A stretch of 64,000 nt of DNA from NCBI RefSeq assembly GCF_037975245.1, contig NC_092562.1, forward strand, positions 20,349,054 through 20,413,053, read 5' to 3'. Made by a program: the position numbers and the translations under genes. The notes under the pieces are model-generated. The model was not told where the DNA came from and searched no databases. It saw only the letters and a program-made list of their open reading frames with translations. Of this stretch, positions 38,901 through 50,669 are shown piece after piece. Numbering within the stretch: position 1 is the first letter of the stretch; every line of letters starts with the position of its first letter. Source of the DNA: Apostichopus japonicus (lineage: Eukaryota > Echinodermata > Holothuroidea > Aspidochirotida > Stichopodidae).

Positions 38901-41900
38901 AATCCCGGTGGTGACGTCTTTTGCCGATCTTTTACAGCACGTGCCTACACGGGGAGCTGTAAGTATTAGTTAATCCACCTAATATCTCAGTCCATACAGT
39001 GGCGCGATGGCTTCGCGCACTGTACGAGCTGATGATCGAGACTCTCTTTTGCATACGTGGTTCGAACCCCGGTGGTGACGTCGTTTGCCGATCTTTTACA
39101 GCACGTGCCTACACGGGGAGCTGTAAGTATTAGTTAATCGACCTAATATTTCAGTCCATACAGTGGCGCGATGGCTTGGCGCACTGTACGAGCTGATGAT
39201 CGAGACTCTCTTTTGCATCGGTGGTTCGAATCCCGGTGGTGACGTCTTTTGCCGATCTTTTACAGCACGTGCCTACACGGGGAGCTGTAAGTATTAGTTA
39301 ATCCACCTAATATCTCAGTCCATACAGTGGCGCGATGGCTTGGCGCACTGTACGAGCTGATGATCGAGACTCTCTTTTGCATCCGTGGTTCGAACCCCGG
39401 TGGTGACGTCTTTTGCCGATCTTTTACAGCACGTGCCTACACGGGGAGCTGTAAGTATTAGTTAATCCACCTAATACTCTCAGTCCATACAGTGGCGCGA
39501 TGGCTTGGCGCATTGTACGAGCTGATGATCGAGACTCTCTTTTGCATCCGTGGTTCGAACCCCGGTGGTGACGTCTTTTGCCGATCTTTTACAGCACGTG
39601 CCTACACGGGGAGCTGTAAGTATTAGTTAATCCACCTAATATCTCAGTCCATACAGTGGCGCGATGGCTTGGCGCACTGTACGAGCTGATGATCGAGACT
39701 CTCTTTTGCATCCGTGGTTCGAACCCCGGTGGTGACGTCTTTTGCCGATCTTTTACAGCACGTGCCTACACGGGGAGCTGTAAGTATTAGTTAATCCACC
39801 TAATATCTCAGTCCATACAGTGGCGCGATGGCTTGGCGCACTGTACGAGCTGATGATCGAGGCTCTCTTTTGCATCCGTGGTTCGAACACCAGGTGATGA
39901 CGTCTTTTGCCGATCTTTTACAGCACGTGCCTACACGGGGAGCTGTAAGTATTAGTTAATCCACCTAATATCTCAGTCCATACAGTGGCGCGATGGCTTG
40001 GCGCACTGTACGAGCTGATGATCGAGACTTTCTTTTGCATCCGTGGTTCGAACCCCGGTGGTGACGTCTTTTGCCGATCTTTTATAGCACGTGCCTACAC
40101 CGGGAGCTGTAAGTATTAGTTAATCCACCTAATATCTCAGTCCATACAGTGGCGCGATGGCTTGGCGCACTGTACGAGCTGATGATCGAGACTCTCTTTT
40201 GCATACGTGGTTCGAACCCCGGTGGTGACGTCGTTTGCCGATCTTTTACAGCATGTGCTTACACGGGGAGCTGTAAGTATCAGTTAATCCACCTAATATC
40301 TCAGTCCATACAGTGGCGCGATGGCTTGGCGCACTGTACGAGCTGATGATCGAGACTCTCTTTTGCATCCGTGGTTCGAACCCCGGTGGTGACGTCGTTT
40401 ACCGATCTTTTACAGCATGTGCTTACACGGGGAGCTGTAAGTATCAGTTAATCCACCTAATATCTCAGTCCATACAGTGGCGCGATGGCTTGGCGCACTG
40501 TACGACCTGATGATCGAGACTCTCTTTTACATCCGTGGTTCGAACCCCGGTGGTGACGTCTTTTGCCGATCTTTTACAGCACGTGCCTACACGGGGAGCT
40601 GTAAGTATTAGTTAATCCACCTAATATTTCAGTCCATACAGTGGCGCGATGGCTTGGCGCACTGTACGAGCTGATGATCGAGACTCTCTTTTGCATCCGT
40701 GGTTCGAACCCCGGTGGTGACGTCTTTTGCCGATCTTTTACAGCACGTGCCTACACGGGGAGCTGTAAGTATTAGTTAATCCACCTAATATCTTAGTCCA
40801 TACAGTGGCGCGATGGCTTGGCGCACTGTACGAGCTGATGATCGAGACTCTCTTTTGCATCCGTGGTTCGAACCCCGGTGGTGACGTCGTGTGCCGATCT
40901 TTTACAGCCCGTGCTTACACGGGGAGCTGTAAGTATTAGTTAATCCACCTAATATCTCAGTCCATACAGTGGCGCGATGGCTTGGCGCACTGTACGAGCT
41001 GATGAGCGAGGCTCTCTTTTGCATCGGTGGTTCGAACACACGGTGATGACGTCTTTTGCCGATCTTTTACAGCACGTGCCTACACGGGGAGCTGTAAGTA
41101 TTAGTTAATCCACCTAATATCTCAGTCCATACAGTGGCGCGATGGCTTGGCGCACTGTACGAGCTGATGATCGAGACTCTCTTTTGCATCGGTGGTTCGA
41201 ACCCCGGTGGTGACGTCTTTTGCCGATCTTTTACAGCACGTGCCTACACGGGGAGCTGTAAGTATTAGTTAATCCACCTAATATCTCAGTCCATACAGTG
41301 GCGCGATGGCTTGGCGCACTGTACGAGCTGATGATCGAGGCTCTCTTTTGCATCCGTCGTTCGAACCCCCAGTGGTGACGTCTTTTGCCGATATTTTACA
41401 GCACGTGCCTACACGGGGAGCTGTAAGTATTAGTTAATCCACCTAATACCTCAGTCCATACAGTGGCGCGATGGCTTGGCGCACTATACGAGCTGATGAT
41501 CGAGACTCTCTTTTGCATCCGTGGTTCGAACCCCGGTGGTGACGTCTTTTGCCGATCTTTTACAGCACGTGCCTACACGGGGAGCTGTAAGTATTAGTTA
41601 ATCCACCTAATATCTCAGTCCATACAGTGGCGCGATGGCTTGGCGCACTGTACGACCTGATGATCGAGACTCTCTTTTACATCCGTGGTTCGAACCCCGG
41701 TGGTGACGTCTTTTGCCGATCTTTTACAGCACGTGCCTACACGGGGAGCTGTAAGTATTAGTTAATCCACCTAATATTTCAGTCCATACAGTGGCGCGAT
41801 GGCTTGGCGCACTGTACGAGCTGATGATCGAGACTCTCTTTTGCATCCGTGGTTCGAACCCCGGTGGTGACGTCTTTTGCCGATCTTTTACAGCACGTGC

Positions 41901-44600
41901 CTACACGGGGAGCTGTAAGTATTAGTTAATCCACCTAATATCTTAGTCCATACAGTGGCGCGATGGCTTGGCGCACTGTACGAGCTGATGATCGAGACTC
42001 TCTTTTGCATCCGTGGTTCGAACCCCGGTGGTGACGTCGTGTGCCGATCTTTTACAGCCCGTGCTTACACGGGGAGCTGTAAGTATTAGTTAATCCACCT
42101 AATATCTCAGTCCATACAGTGGCGCGATGGCTTGGCGCACTGTACGAGCTGATGAGCGAGGCTCTCTTTTGCATCGGTGGTTCGAACACACGGTGATGAC
42201 GTCTTTTGCCGATCTTTTACAGCACGTGCCTACACGGGGAGCTGTAAGTATTAGTTAATCCACCTAATATCTCAGTCCATACAGTGGCGCGATGGCTTGG
42301 CGCACTGTACGAGCTGATGATCGAGACTCTCTTTTGCATCGGTGGTTCGAACCCCGGTGGTGACGTCTTTTGCCGATCTTTTACAGCACGTGCCTACACG
42401 GGGAGCTGTAAGTATTAGTTAATCCACCTAATATCTCAGTCCATACAGTGGCGCGATGGCTTGGCGCACTGTACGAGCTGATGATCGAGGCTCTCTTTTG
42501 CATCCGTCGTTCGAACCCCCAGTGGTGACGTCTTTTGCCGATATTTTACAGCACGTGCCTACACGGGGAGCTGTAAGTATTAGTTAATCCACCTAATACC
42601 TCAGTCCATACAGTGGCGCGATGGCTTGGCGCACTATACGAGCTGATGATCGAGACTCTCTTTTGCATCCGTGGTTCGAACCCCGGTGGTGACGTCTTTT
42701 GCCGATCTTTTACAGCACGTGCCTACACGGGGAGCTGTAAGTATTAGTTAATCCACTTAATACCTCAGTCCATACAGTGGCGCGATGGCTTGGCGCACTG
42801 TACGAGCTGATGATCGAGACTCTCTTTTGCATCCGTGGTTCGAACCCCGGTGGTGACGTCTTTTGCCGATATTTTACAGCACGTGCCTACACGGGGAGCT
42901 GTAAGTATTAGTTAATCCACCTAATACCTCAGTCCATACAGTGGCGCGATGGCTTGGCGCATAGTACGAGCTGATGATCGAGACTCTCTTTTGCATCCGT
43001 GGTTCGAACCCCGGTGGTGACGTCTTTTGCCGATCTTTTATAGCACGTGCCTACACCGGGAGCTGTAAGTATTAGTTAATCCACCTAATATCTCAGTCCA
43101 TACAGTGGCGCGATGGCTTGGCGCACTGTACGAGCTGATGATCGAGACTCTCTTTTGCATACGTGGTTCGAACCCCGGTGGTGACGTCGTTTGCCGATCT
43201 TTTACAGCATGTGCTTACACGGGGAGCTGTAAGTATCAGTTAATCCACCTAATATCTCAGTCCATACAGTGGCGCGATGGCTTGGCGCACTGTACGAGCT
43301 GATGATCGAGACTCTCTTTTGCATCCGTGGTTCGAACCCCGGTGGTGACGTCTTTTGCCGATCTTTTACAGCACGTGCCTACACGGGGAGCTGTAAGTAT
43401 TAGTTAATCGACCTAATATTTCAGTCCATACAGTGGCGCGATGGCTTGGCGCACTGTACGAGCTGATGATCGAGACTCTCTTTTGCATCCGTGGTTCGAA
43501 CCCCGGTGGTGACGTCTTTTGCCGAACTTTTACAGCACGTGCCTACACGGGGAGCTGTAAGTATTAGTTAATCCACCTAATATCTTAGTCCATACAGTGG
43601 CGCGATGGCTTGGCGCACTGTACGAGCTGATGATCGAGACTCTCTTTTGCATCCGTGGTTCGAACCCCGGTGGTGACGTCGTGTGCCGATCTTTTACAGC
43701 CCGTGCTTACACGGGGAGCTGTAAGTAGTAGTTAATCCACCTAATATCTCAGTCCATACAGTGGCGCGATGGCTTGGCGCACTGTACGAGCTGATGATCG
43801 AGACTCTCTTTTGCATCCGTGGTTCGAACCCCGGTGGTGACGTCTTTTGCCGATCTTTTACAGCCCGTGCTTACACGGGGAGCTGTAAGTAGTAGTTAAT
43901 CCACCTAATATCTCAGTCCATAGAGTGGCGCGATGGCTTGGCGCACTGTACGAGCTGATGAGCGAGGCTCTCTTTTGCATCCGTGGTTCGAACACACGGT
44001 GATGACGTCTTTTGCCGATCTTTTACAGCACGTGCCTACACGGGGAGCTGTAAGTATTAGTTAATCCACCTAATGTCTCAGTCCATACAGTGGCGCGATG
44101 GCTTGGCGCACTGTACGAGCTGATGATCGAGACTCTCTTTTGCATTGGTGGTTCGAACCCCGGTGGTGACGTCTTTTGCCGATCTTTTACAGCACGTGCC
44201 TACACGGGGAGCTGTAAGTATTAGTTAATCCACCTAATATCTCAGTCCATACAGTGGCGCGATGGCTTCGCGCACTGTACGAGCTGATGATCGAGACTCT
44301 CTTTTGCATACGTGGTTCGAACCCCGGTGGTGACGTCGTTTGCCGATCTTTTACAGCACGTGCTTACACGGGGAGCTGTAAGTATCAGTTAATCCACATA
44401 ATATCTCAGTCCATACAGTGGCGCGATGGCTTGGCGCACTGTACGAGCTGATAATCGAGACTCTCTTTTGCATCCGTGGTTCGAACCCCGGTGGTGACGT
44501 CTTTTGCCGATCTTTTACAGCACGTGCCTACACGGGGAGCTGTAAGTATTAGTTAATCCACCTAATACCTCAGTCTATACAGTGGCGCGATGGCTTGGCG
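35900..44600 (+). repeat. Type B domain (164-bp monomers)
   Basis: Units are diagnosed by CACGTGCCTACACGG, GATGATCGAGACTC, CATCCGTGG and GAACCCCGGTGGTGACG. They are one base shorter than type A because the extra base after CGAAC is missing, giving a perfect B box, GGTTCGAACCC. CACGTG creates a canonical E-box in most units. Short local HORs are present, such as a two-monomer pattern with CTTCGCGC near 38,685 and 39,012. Units with CCCGTGCTTACACGGG strengthen the H1 inner helix. Confidence 0.9.
40501..42800 (+). repeat. 7-monomer HOR, two copies (1,150-bp period)
   Basis: TACGACCTGA at 40501/41651, GCACTATACG at 41481/42631, a GTCGTGTGCC unit, a CGAACACACGG unit and a CGTCGTTCG unit all recur 1,150 bp apart in the same order. 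Copies are nearly identical over the length read, so the duplication is young relative to the surrounding divergence. Confidence 0.88.
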
Positions 44601-47600
44601 CACTGTACGAGCTGATGAGTTAGACTCTCTTTTGCATCCGTGGTTCGAACCCCGGTGGTGACGTCGTTTGCCGATCTTTTACAGCACGTGCCTACACGGG
44701 GAGCTGTAAGTATTAGTTAATCCACCTAATACCTCAGTCCATACAGTTACGCGATGGCTTCGCGCACTGTACGAGCTGATGATCGAGATTCTCTTTTGCA
44801 TCCGTGGTTCGAACCCCGGTGGTGACGTCTTTTGCCGATCTTTTACAGCACGTGCCTACACGGGGAGTTGTAAGTATTAGTTAATCCACCTAATTCCTCA
44901 GTCCATACAGTGGCGCGATGGCTTGGCGCACTGTACGAGCTGATGATCGAGACTCTCTTTTGCATCCGTGGTTCGAACCCCGGTGGTGACGTCTTTTGCC
45001 GATCTTTTACAGCACGTGCCTACATGGGGAGCTGTAAGTATTAGGTAATCCACCTAATACCTCAGTCCATACAGTGGCGCGATGGCTTGGCGCACTGTAC
45101 GAGCTGATGATCGAGACTCTCTTTTGCATCCGTGGTTCGAACCCCGTTGGTGACGTCTTTTGCCGATCTTTTACAGCACGTGCCTACACGGGGAGCTGTA
45201 AGTATTAGTTAATCCACCTAATACCTCAGTCCACACAGTGGCGCGATGGCTTGGCGCACTGTACGAGCTGATGAGTTAGACTCACTTTTGCTTCCGTGGT
45301 TCGAACCCCGGTGGTGACGTCTTTTGCCGGTCTTTTACAGCGAGTGCCTACATGGGGAGCTGTAAGTATTAGTTAATCCACCTAATATCTCAGTCCATAC
45401 AGTGGCGCGATGGCTTGGCGCACTGTACGAGCTGATGAGTTAGACTCTCTTTTGCATAAGTGGTTCGAACCCCGGTGGTGACGTCTTTTGCCGATCTTTT
45501 ACAGCACGTGCCTACACGGGGAGCTGTAAGTATCAGTTAATCCACCTAATATCTCAGTCCATACAGTGGCGCGATGGCTTGGCGCACTGTACGAGCTGAT
45601 GAGTTAGACTCTCTTTTGCATCCGTGGTTCGAACCCCGTTGGTGACGTCTTTTGATGATCTTTTACAGCACGTGCCTACACGGGGAGCTGTAAGTATTAG
45701 TTAATCCACCTAATATCTCAATCCATACAGTGGCGCGATGGCTTGGCGCACTGTACGAGCTGATGATCGAGACTCTCTTTTGCATCCGTGGTTCTAACCC
45801 CGTTGGTGACGTCTTTTGCCGATCTTTTACAGCACGTGCCTACACGGGGAGCTGTAAGTATTAGTTAATCCACCTAATATCTCAGTCCATACAGTGGCGC
45901 GATGGCTTGGCGCACTTTACGAGCTGATGAGTTAGACTCTCTTTTGCATCCGTGGTTCGAACCCCGGTGGTGACGTCTTTTGCCGATCTTTTACAGCACG
46001 TGCCTACACGGGGAGCTGTAAGTATTAGTTAATCCACCTAATATCTCAGTCCATACAGTGGCGCGATGGCTTGGCGCACTGTACGAGCTGATGAGTTAGA
46101 CTCTCTTTTGCATCCGTGGTTCGAACCCCGGTGGTGACGTCTTTTGCCGATCTTTTACAGCACGTGCCTACACGGGGAGCTGTAAGTATCAGTTAATCCA
46201 CCTAATACCTCAGTCCATACAGTGGCGCGATGGCTTGGCGCACTGTACGAGCTGATGAGTTAGACTCTCTTTTGCATCCGTGGTTCGAACCCCGGTGGTG
46301 ACGTCTTTTGCCGATCTTTTACAGCACGTGCCTACACGGGGAGCTGTAAGTATCAGTTAATCCACCTAATACCTCAGTCCATACAGTGGCGCGATGGCTT
46401 GGCGCACTGTACGAGCTGATGAGTTAGACTCTCTTTTGCATCCGTGGTTCGAACCCCGTTGGTGACGTCTTTTGCCGATCTTTTACAGCACGTGCCTACA
46501 CGGGGAGCTGTAAGTATTAGTTAATCCACCTAATATCTCAGTCCATACAGTGGCGCGATGGCTTGGCGCACTGTACGAGCTGATGAGTTAGACTCTCTTT
46601 TGCATCCGTGGTTCGAACCCCGTTAGTGACGTCTTTTGCCGATCTTTTACAGCACGTGCCTACACGGGGAGCTGTAAGTATTAGTTAATCCACCTAATAT
46701 ATCAATCCATACAGTGGCGCGATGGCTTGGCGCACTGTACGAGCTGATGATCGAGACTCTCTTTTGCATCCGTGGTTCGAACCCCGTTGGTGACGTCTTT
46801 TGCCGATCTTTTACAGCACGTGCCTACACGGGGAGCTGTAAGTATTAGTTAATCCACCTAATATCTCAGTCCATACAGTGGCGCGATGGCTTGGCGCACT
46901 GTACGAGCTGATGAGTTAGACTCTCTTTTGCATCCGTGGTTCGAACCCCGGTGGTGACGTCTTTTGCCGATCTTTTACAGCACGTGCCTACACGGGGAGC
47001 TGTAAGTATTAGTTAATCCACCTAATATATCAATCCATACAGTGGCGCGATGGCTTGGCGCACTGTACGAGCTGATGATCGAGACTCTCTTTTGCATCCG
47101 TGGTTCGAACCCCGTTGGTGACGTCTTTTGCCGATCTTTTACAGCACGTGCCTACACGGGGAGCTGTAAGTATTAGTTAATCCACCTAATATCTCAGTCC
47201 ATACAGTGGCGCGATGGCTTGGCGCACTGTACGAGCTGATGAGTTAGACTCTCTTTTGCATCCGTGGTTCGAACCCCGGTGGTGACGTCTTTTGCCGATC
47301 TTTTACAGCACGTGCCTACACGGGGAGCTGTAAGTATCAGTTAATCCACCTAATACCTCAGTCCATACAGTGGCGCGATGGCTTGGCGCACTGTACGAGC
47401 TGATGAGTTAGACTCTCTTTTGCATCCGTGGTTCGAACCCCGGTGGTGACGTCTTTTGCCGATCTTTTACAGCACGTGCCTACACGGGGAGCTGTAAGTA
47501 TTAGTTAATCCACCTAATATCTCAGTCCATACAGTGGCGCGATGGCTTGGCGCACTGTACGAGCTGATGACCGAGACTCTCTTTTGCATCCGTGGTTCGA

Positions 47601-50600
47601 ACCCCGGTGGTGACGTCTTTTGCCGATCTTTTACAGCTCGTGCCTACACGGGGAGCTGTAAGTATTAGTTAATCCACCTAATATCTCAGTCCATACAGTG
47701 GCGCGATGGCTTGGCGCACTGTACGAGCTGATGATCGAGACTCTCTTTTGCATCCGTGGTTCGAACCCCGGTGGTGACGTCTTTTGCCGATCTTTTACAG
47801 CTCGTGCTTACATGGGGAGCTGTAAATATTAGTTAATCGCCTAATATCTCAGTCATTACAGTGGCGCGATGGCTTGGCGCACTGGATGAGCTGATGATCG
47901 AGACTCTCTTTTGCATCCGTGGTTCGAACCCCGCTGACGTCTTTTGCCGATCTTTTACAGCACGTGCCTACACGGGGAGCTGTAAGTATCAGTTAATCCA
48001 CCTAATACCTCAGTCCATACAGTGGCGCGATGGCTTGGCGCACTGTACGAGCTGATGAGTTAGACTCTCTTTTGCATCCGTGGTTCGAACCCCGGTGGTG
48101 ACGTCTTTTGCCGATCTTTTACAGCACGTGCCTACACGGGGAGCTGTAAGTATTAGTTAATCCACCTAATATCTCAGTCCATACAGTGGCGCGATGGCTT
48201 GGCGCACTGTACGAGCTGATGACCGAGACTCTCTTTTGCATCCGTGGTTCGAACCCCGGTGGTGACGTCTTTTGCCGATCTTTTACAGCTCGTGCCTACA
48301 CGGGGAGCTGTAAGTATTAGTTAATCCACCTAATATCTCAGTCCATACAGTGGCGCGATGGCTTGGCGCACTGTACGAGCTGATGATCGAGACTCTCTTT
48401 TGCATCCGTGGTTCGAACCCCGGTGGTGACGTCTTTTGCCGATCTTTTACAGCTCGTGCTTACATGGGGAGCTGTAAATATTAGTTAATCGCCTAATATC
48501 TCAGTCATTACAGTGGCGCGATGGCTTGGCGCACTGGATGAGCTGATGATCGAGACTCTCTTTTGCATCCGTGGTTCGAACCCCGCTGACGTCTTTTGCC
48601 GATCTTTTACAGCTCGTTCATACATGGGGAGCTGTAAATATTAGTTAATCGCCTAATATCTCAGTCCATACAGTGGCGCGATGGCTTGGCGCACTGTACG
48701 AGCTGATGAGTTTGACTCTCTTTTGCATCGGTTGTTCGAACCCCGGTGGTGACGTCTTTTGCCGATCTTTTACAGCTCGTGCCTACACGGGGAGCTGTAA
48801 GTATTAGTTAATCCACCTAATACCTCAGTCCATACAGTGGCGCGATGGCTTAGCGCACTGTACGAGCTGATGATCGAGACTCTCTTTTGCATCCGTGGTT
48901 CGAACCCCGCTGGTGACGTCTTTTGCCGATCTTTTACAGCACGTGCCTACAAGGGGAGCTGTAAGTATTAGTTAATCCACCTAATATCTCAATCCATACA
49001 GTGGCGCGATGGCTTGGCGCACTGTACGAGCTGATGATCGAGACTCTCTTTTGCATCCGTGGTTCGAACCCCGTTGGTGACGTCTTTTGCCGATCTTTTA
49101 CAGCACGTGCCTACACGGGGAGCTGTAAGTATTAGTTAATCCACCTAATATCTCAGTCCATACAGTGGCGCGATGGCTTGGCGCACTGTACGAGCTGATG
49201 AGTTAGACTCTCTTTTGCATCCGTGGTTCGAACCCCGGTGGTGACGTCTTTTGCCGATCTTTTACAGCACGTGCCTACACGGGGAGCTGTAAGTATTAGT
49301 TAATCCACCTAATATTTCAGTCCATACAGTGGCGCGATGGCTTGGCGCACTGTACGAGCTGATGATCGAGACTCTCTTTTGCATCCGTGGTTCGAACCCC
49401 GGTGGTGACGTCTTTTGCTGATCTTTTACAGCTCGTGCTTACATGGGGAGCTGTAAATATTAGTTAATCGCCTAATATCTCAGTCATTACAGTGGCGCGA
49501 TGGCTTGGCGCACTGGATGAGCTGATGATCGAGACTCTCTTTTGCATCCGTGGTTCGAACCCCGCTGACGTCTTTTGCCGATCTTTTACAGCTCGTTCAT
49601 ACATGGGGAGCTGTAAATATTAGTTAATCGCCTAATATCTCAGTCCATACAGTGGCGCGATGGCTTGGCGCACTGTACGAGCTGATGAGTTTGACTCTCT
49701 TTTGCATCGGTTGTTCGAACCCCGGTGGTGACGTCTTTTGCCGATCTTTTACAGCTCGTGCCTACACGGGGAGCTGTAAGTATTAGTTAATCCACCTAAT
49801 ACCTCAGTCCATACAGTGGCGCGATGGCTTGGCGCACTGTACGAGCTGATGATCGAGACTCTCTTTTGCATCCGTGGTTCGAACCCCGCTGGTGACGTCT
49901 TTTGCCGATCTTTTACAGCACGTGCCTACAAGGGGAGCTGTAAGTATTAGTTAATCCACCTAATATCTCAGTCCATACAGTGGCGCGATGGCTTGGCGCA
50001 CTGTACGAGCTGATGATCGAGACTCTCTTTTGCATCCGTGGTTCGAACCCCGGTGGTGACGTCTTTTGCCGATCTTTTACAGCGAGTGACTACACGGGGA
50101 GCTGTAGGTATTAGTTAATCCACCTAATATCTCAGTCCATACAGTGGCGCGATGGCTTGGCGCACTGTACGAGCTGATGATCGAGACTCTCTTTTGCATC
50201 CGTGGTTCGAACCCCGTTGGTGACGTCTTTTGCCGATCTTTTACAGCACGTGCCTACACGGGGAGCTGTAAGTATCAGTTAATCCACCTAATATCTCAGT
50301 CCATACAGTGGCGCGATGGCTTGGCGCACTTTGCGAGCTGATGATCGAGACTCTCTTTTGCATCCGTGGTTCGAACCCCGTTGGTGACGTCTTTTGCCGA
50401 TCTTTTACAGCACTTGCCTACACGGGGAGCTGTAAGTATTAGTTAATCCACCTAATATCTCAATCCATACAGTGGCGCGATGGCTTGGCGCACTGTACGA
50501 GCTGATGATCGAGACTCTCTTTTGCATCCGTGGTTCGAACCCCGTTGGTGACGTCTTTTGCCGATCTTTTACAGCACGTGCCTACACGGGGAGCTGTAAG

Positions 50601-50669
50601 TATCAGTTAATCCACCTAATATCTCAGTCCATACAGTGGCGCGATGGCTTGGCGCACTGTGCGAGCTGA
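44600..50669 (+). repeat. Mixed type B/C region with early type D units
   Basis: Type C units carry GAGTTAGACTC and alternate irregularly with type B. GTTGGTGACG variants are common. Shortened units with ATCGCCTAAT, GTCATTACAG, CACTGGATGAG and CCCCGCTGACG appear at about 47,830, 48,485 and 49,465, in a local HOR (spacings of 652 and 979 bp). Divergence between neighbours is visibly higher than in the left half. Confidence 0.85.
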
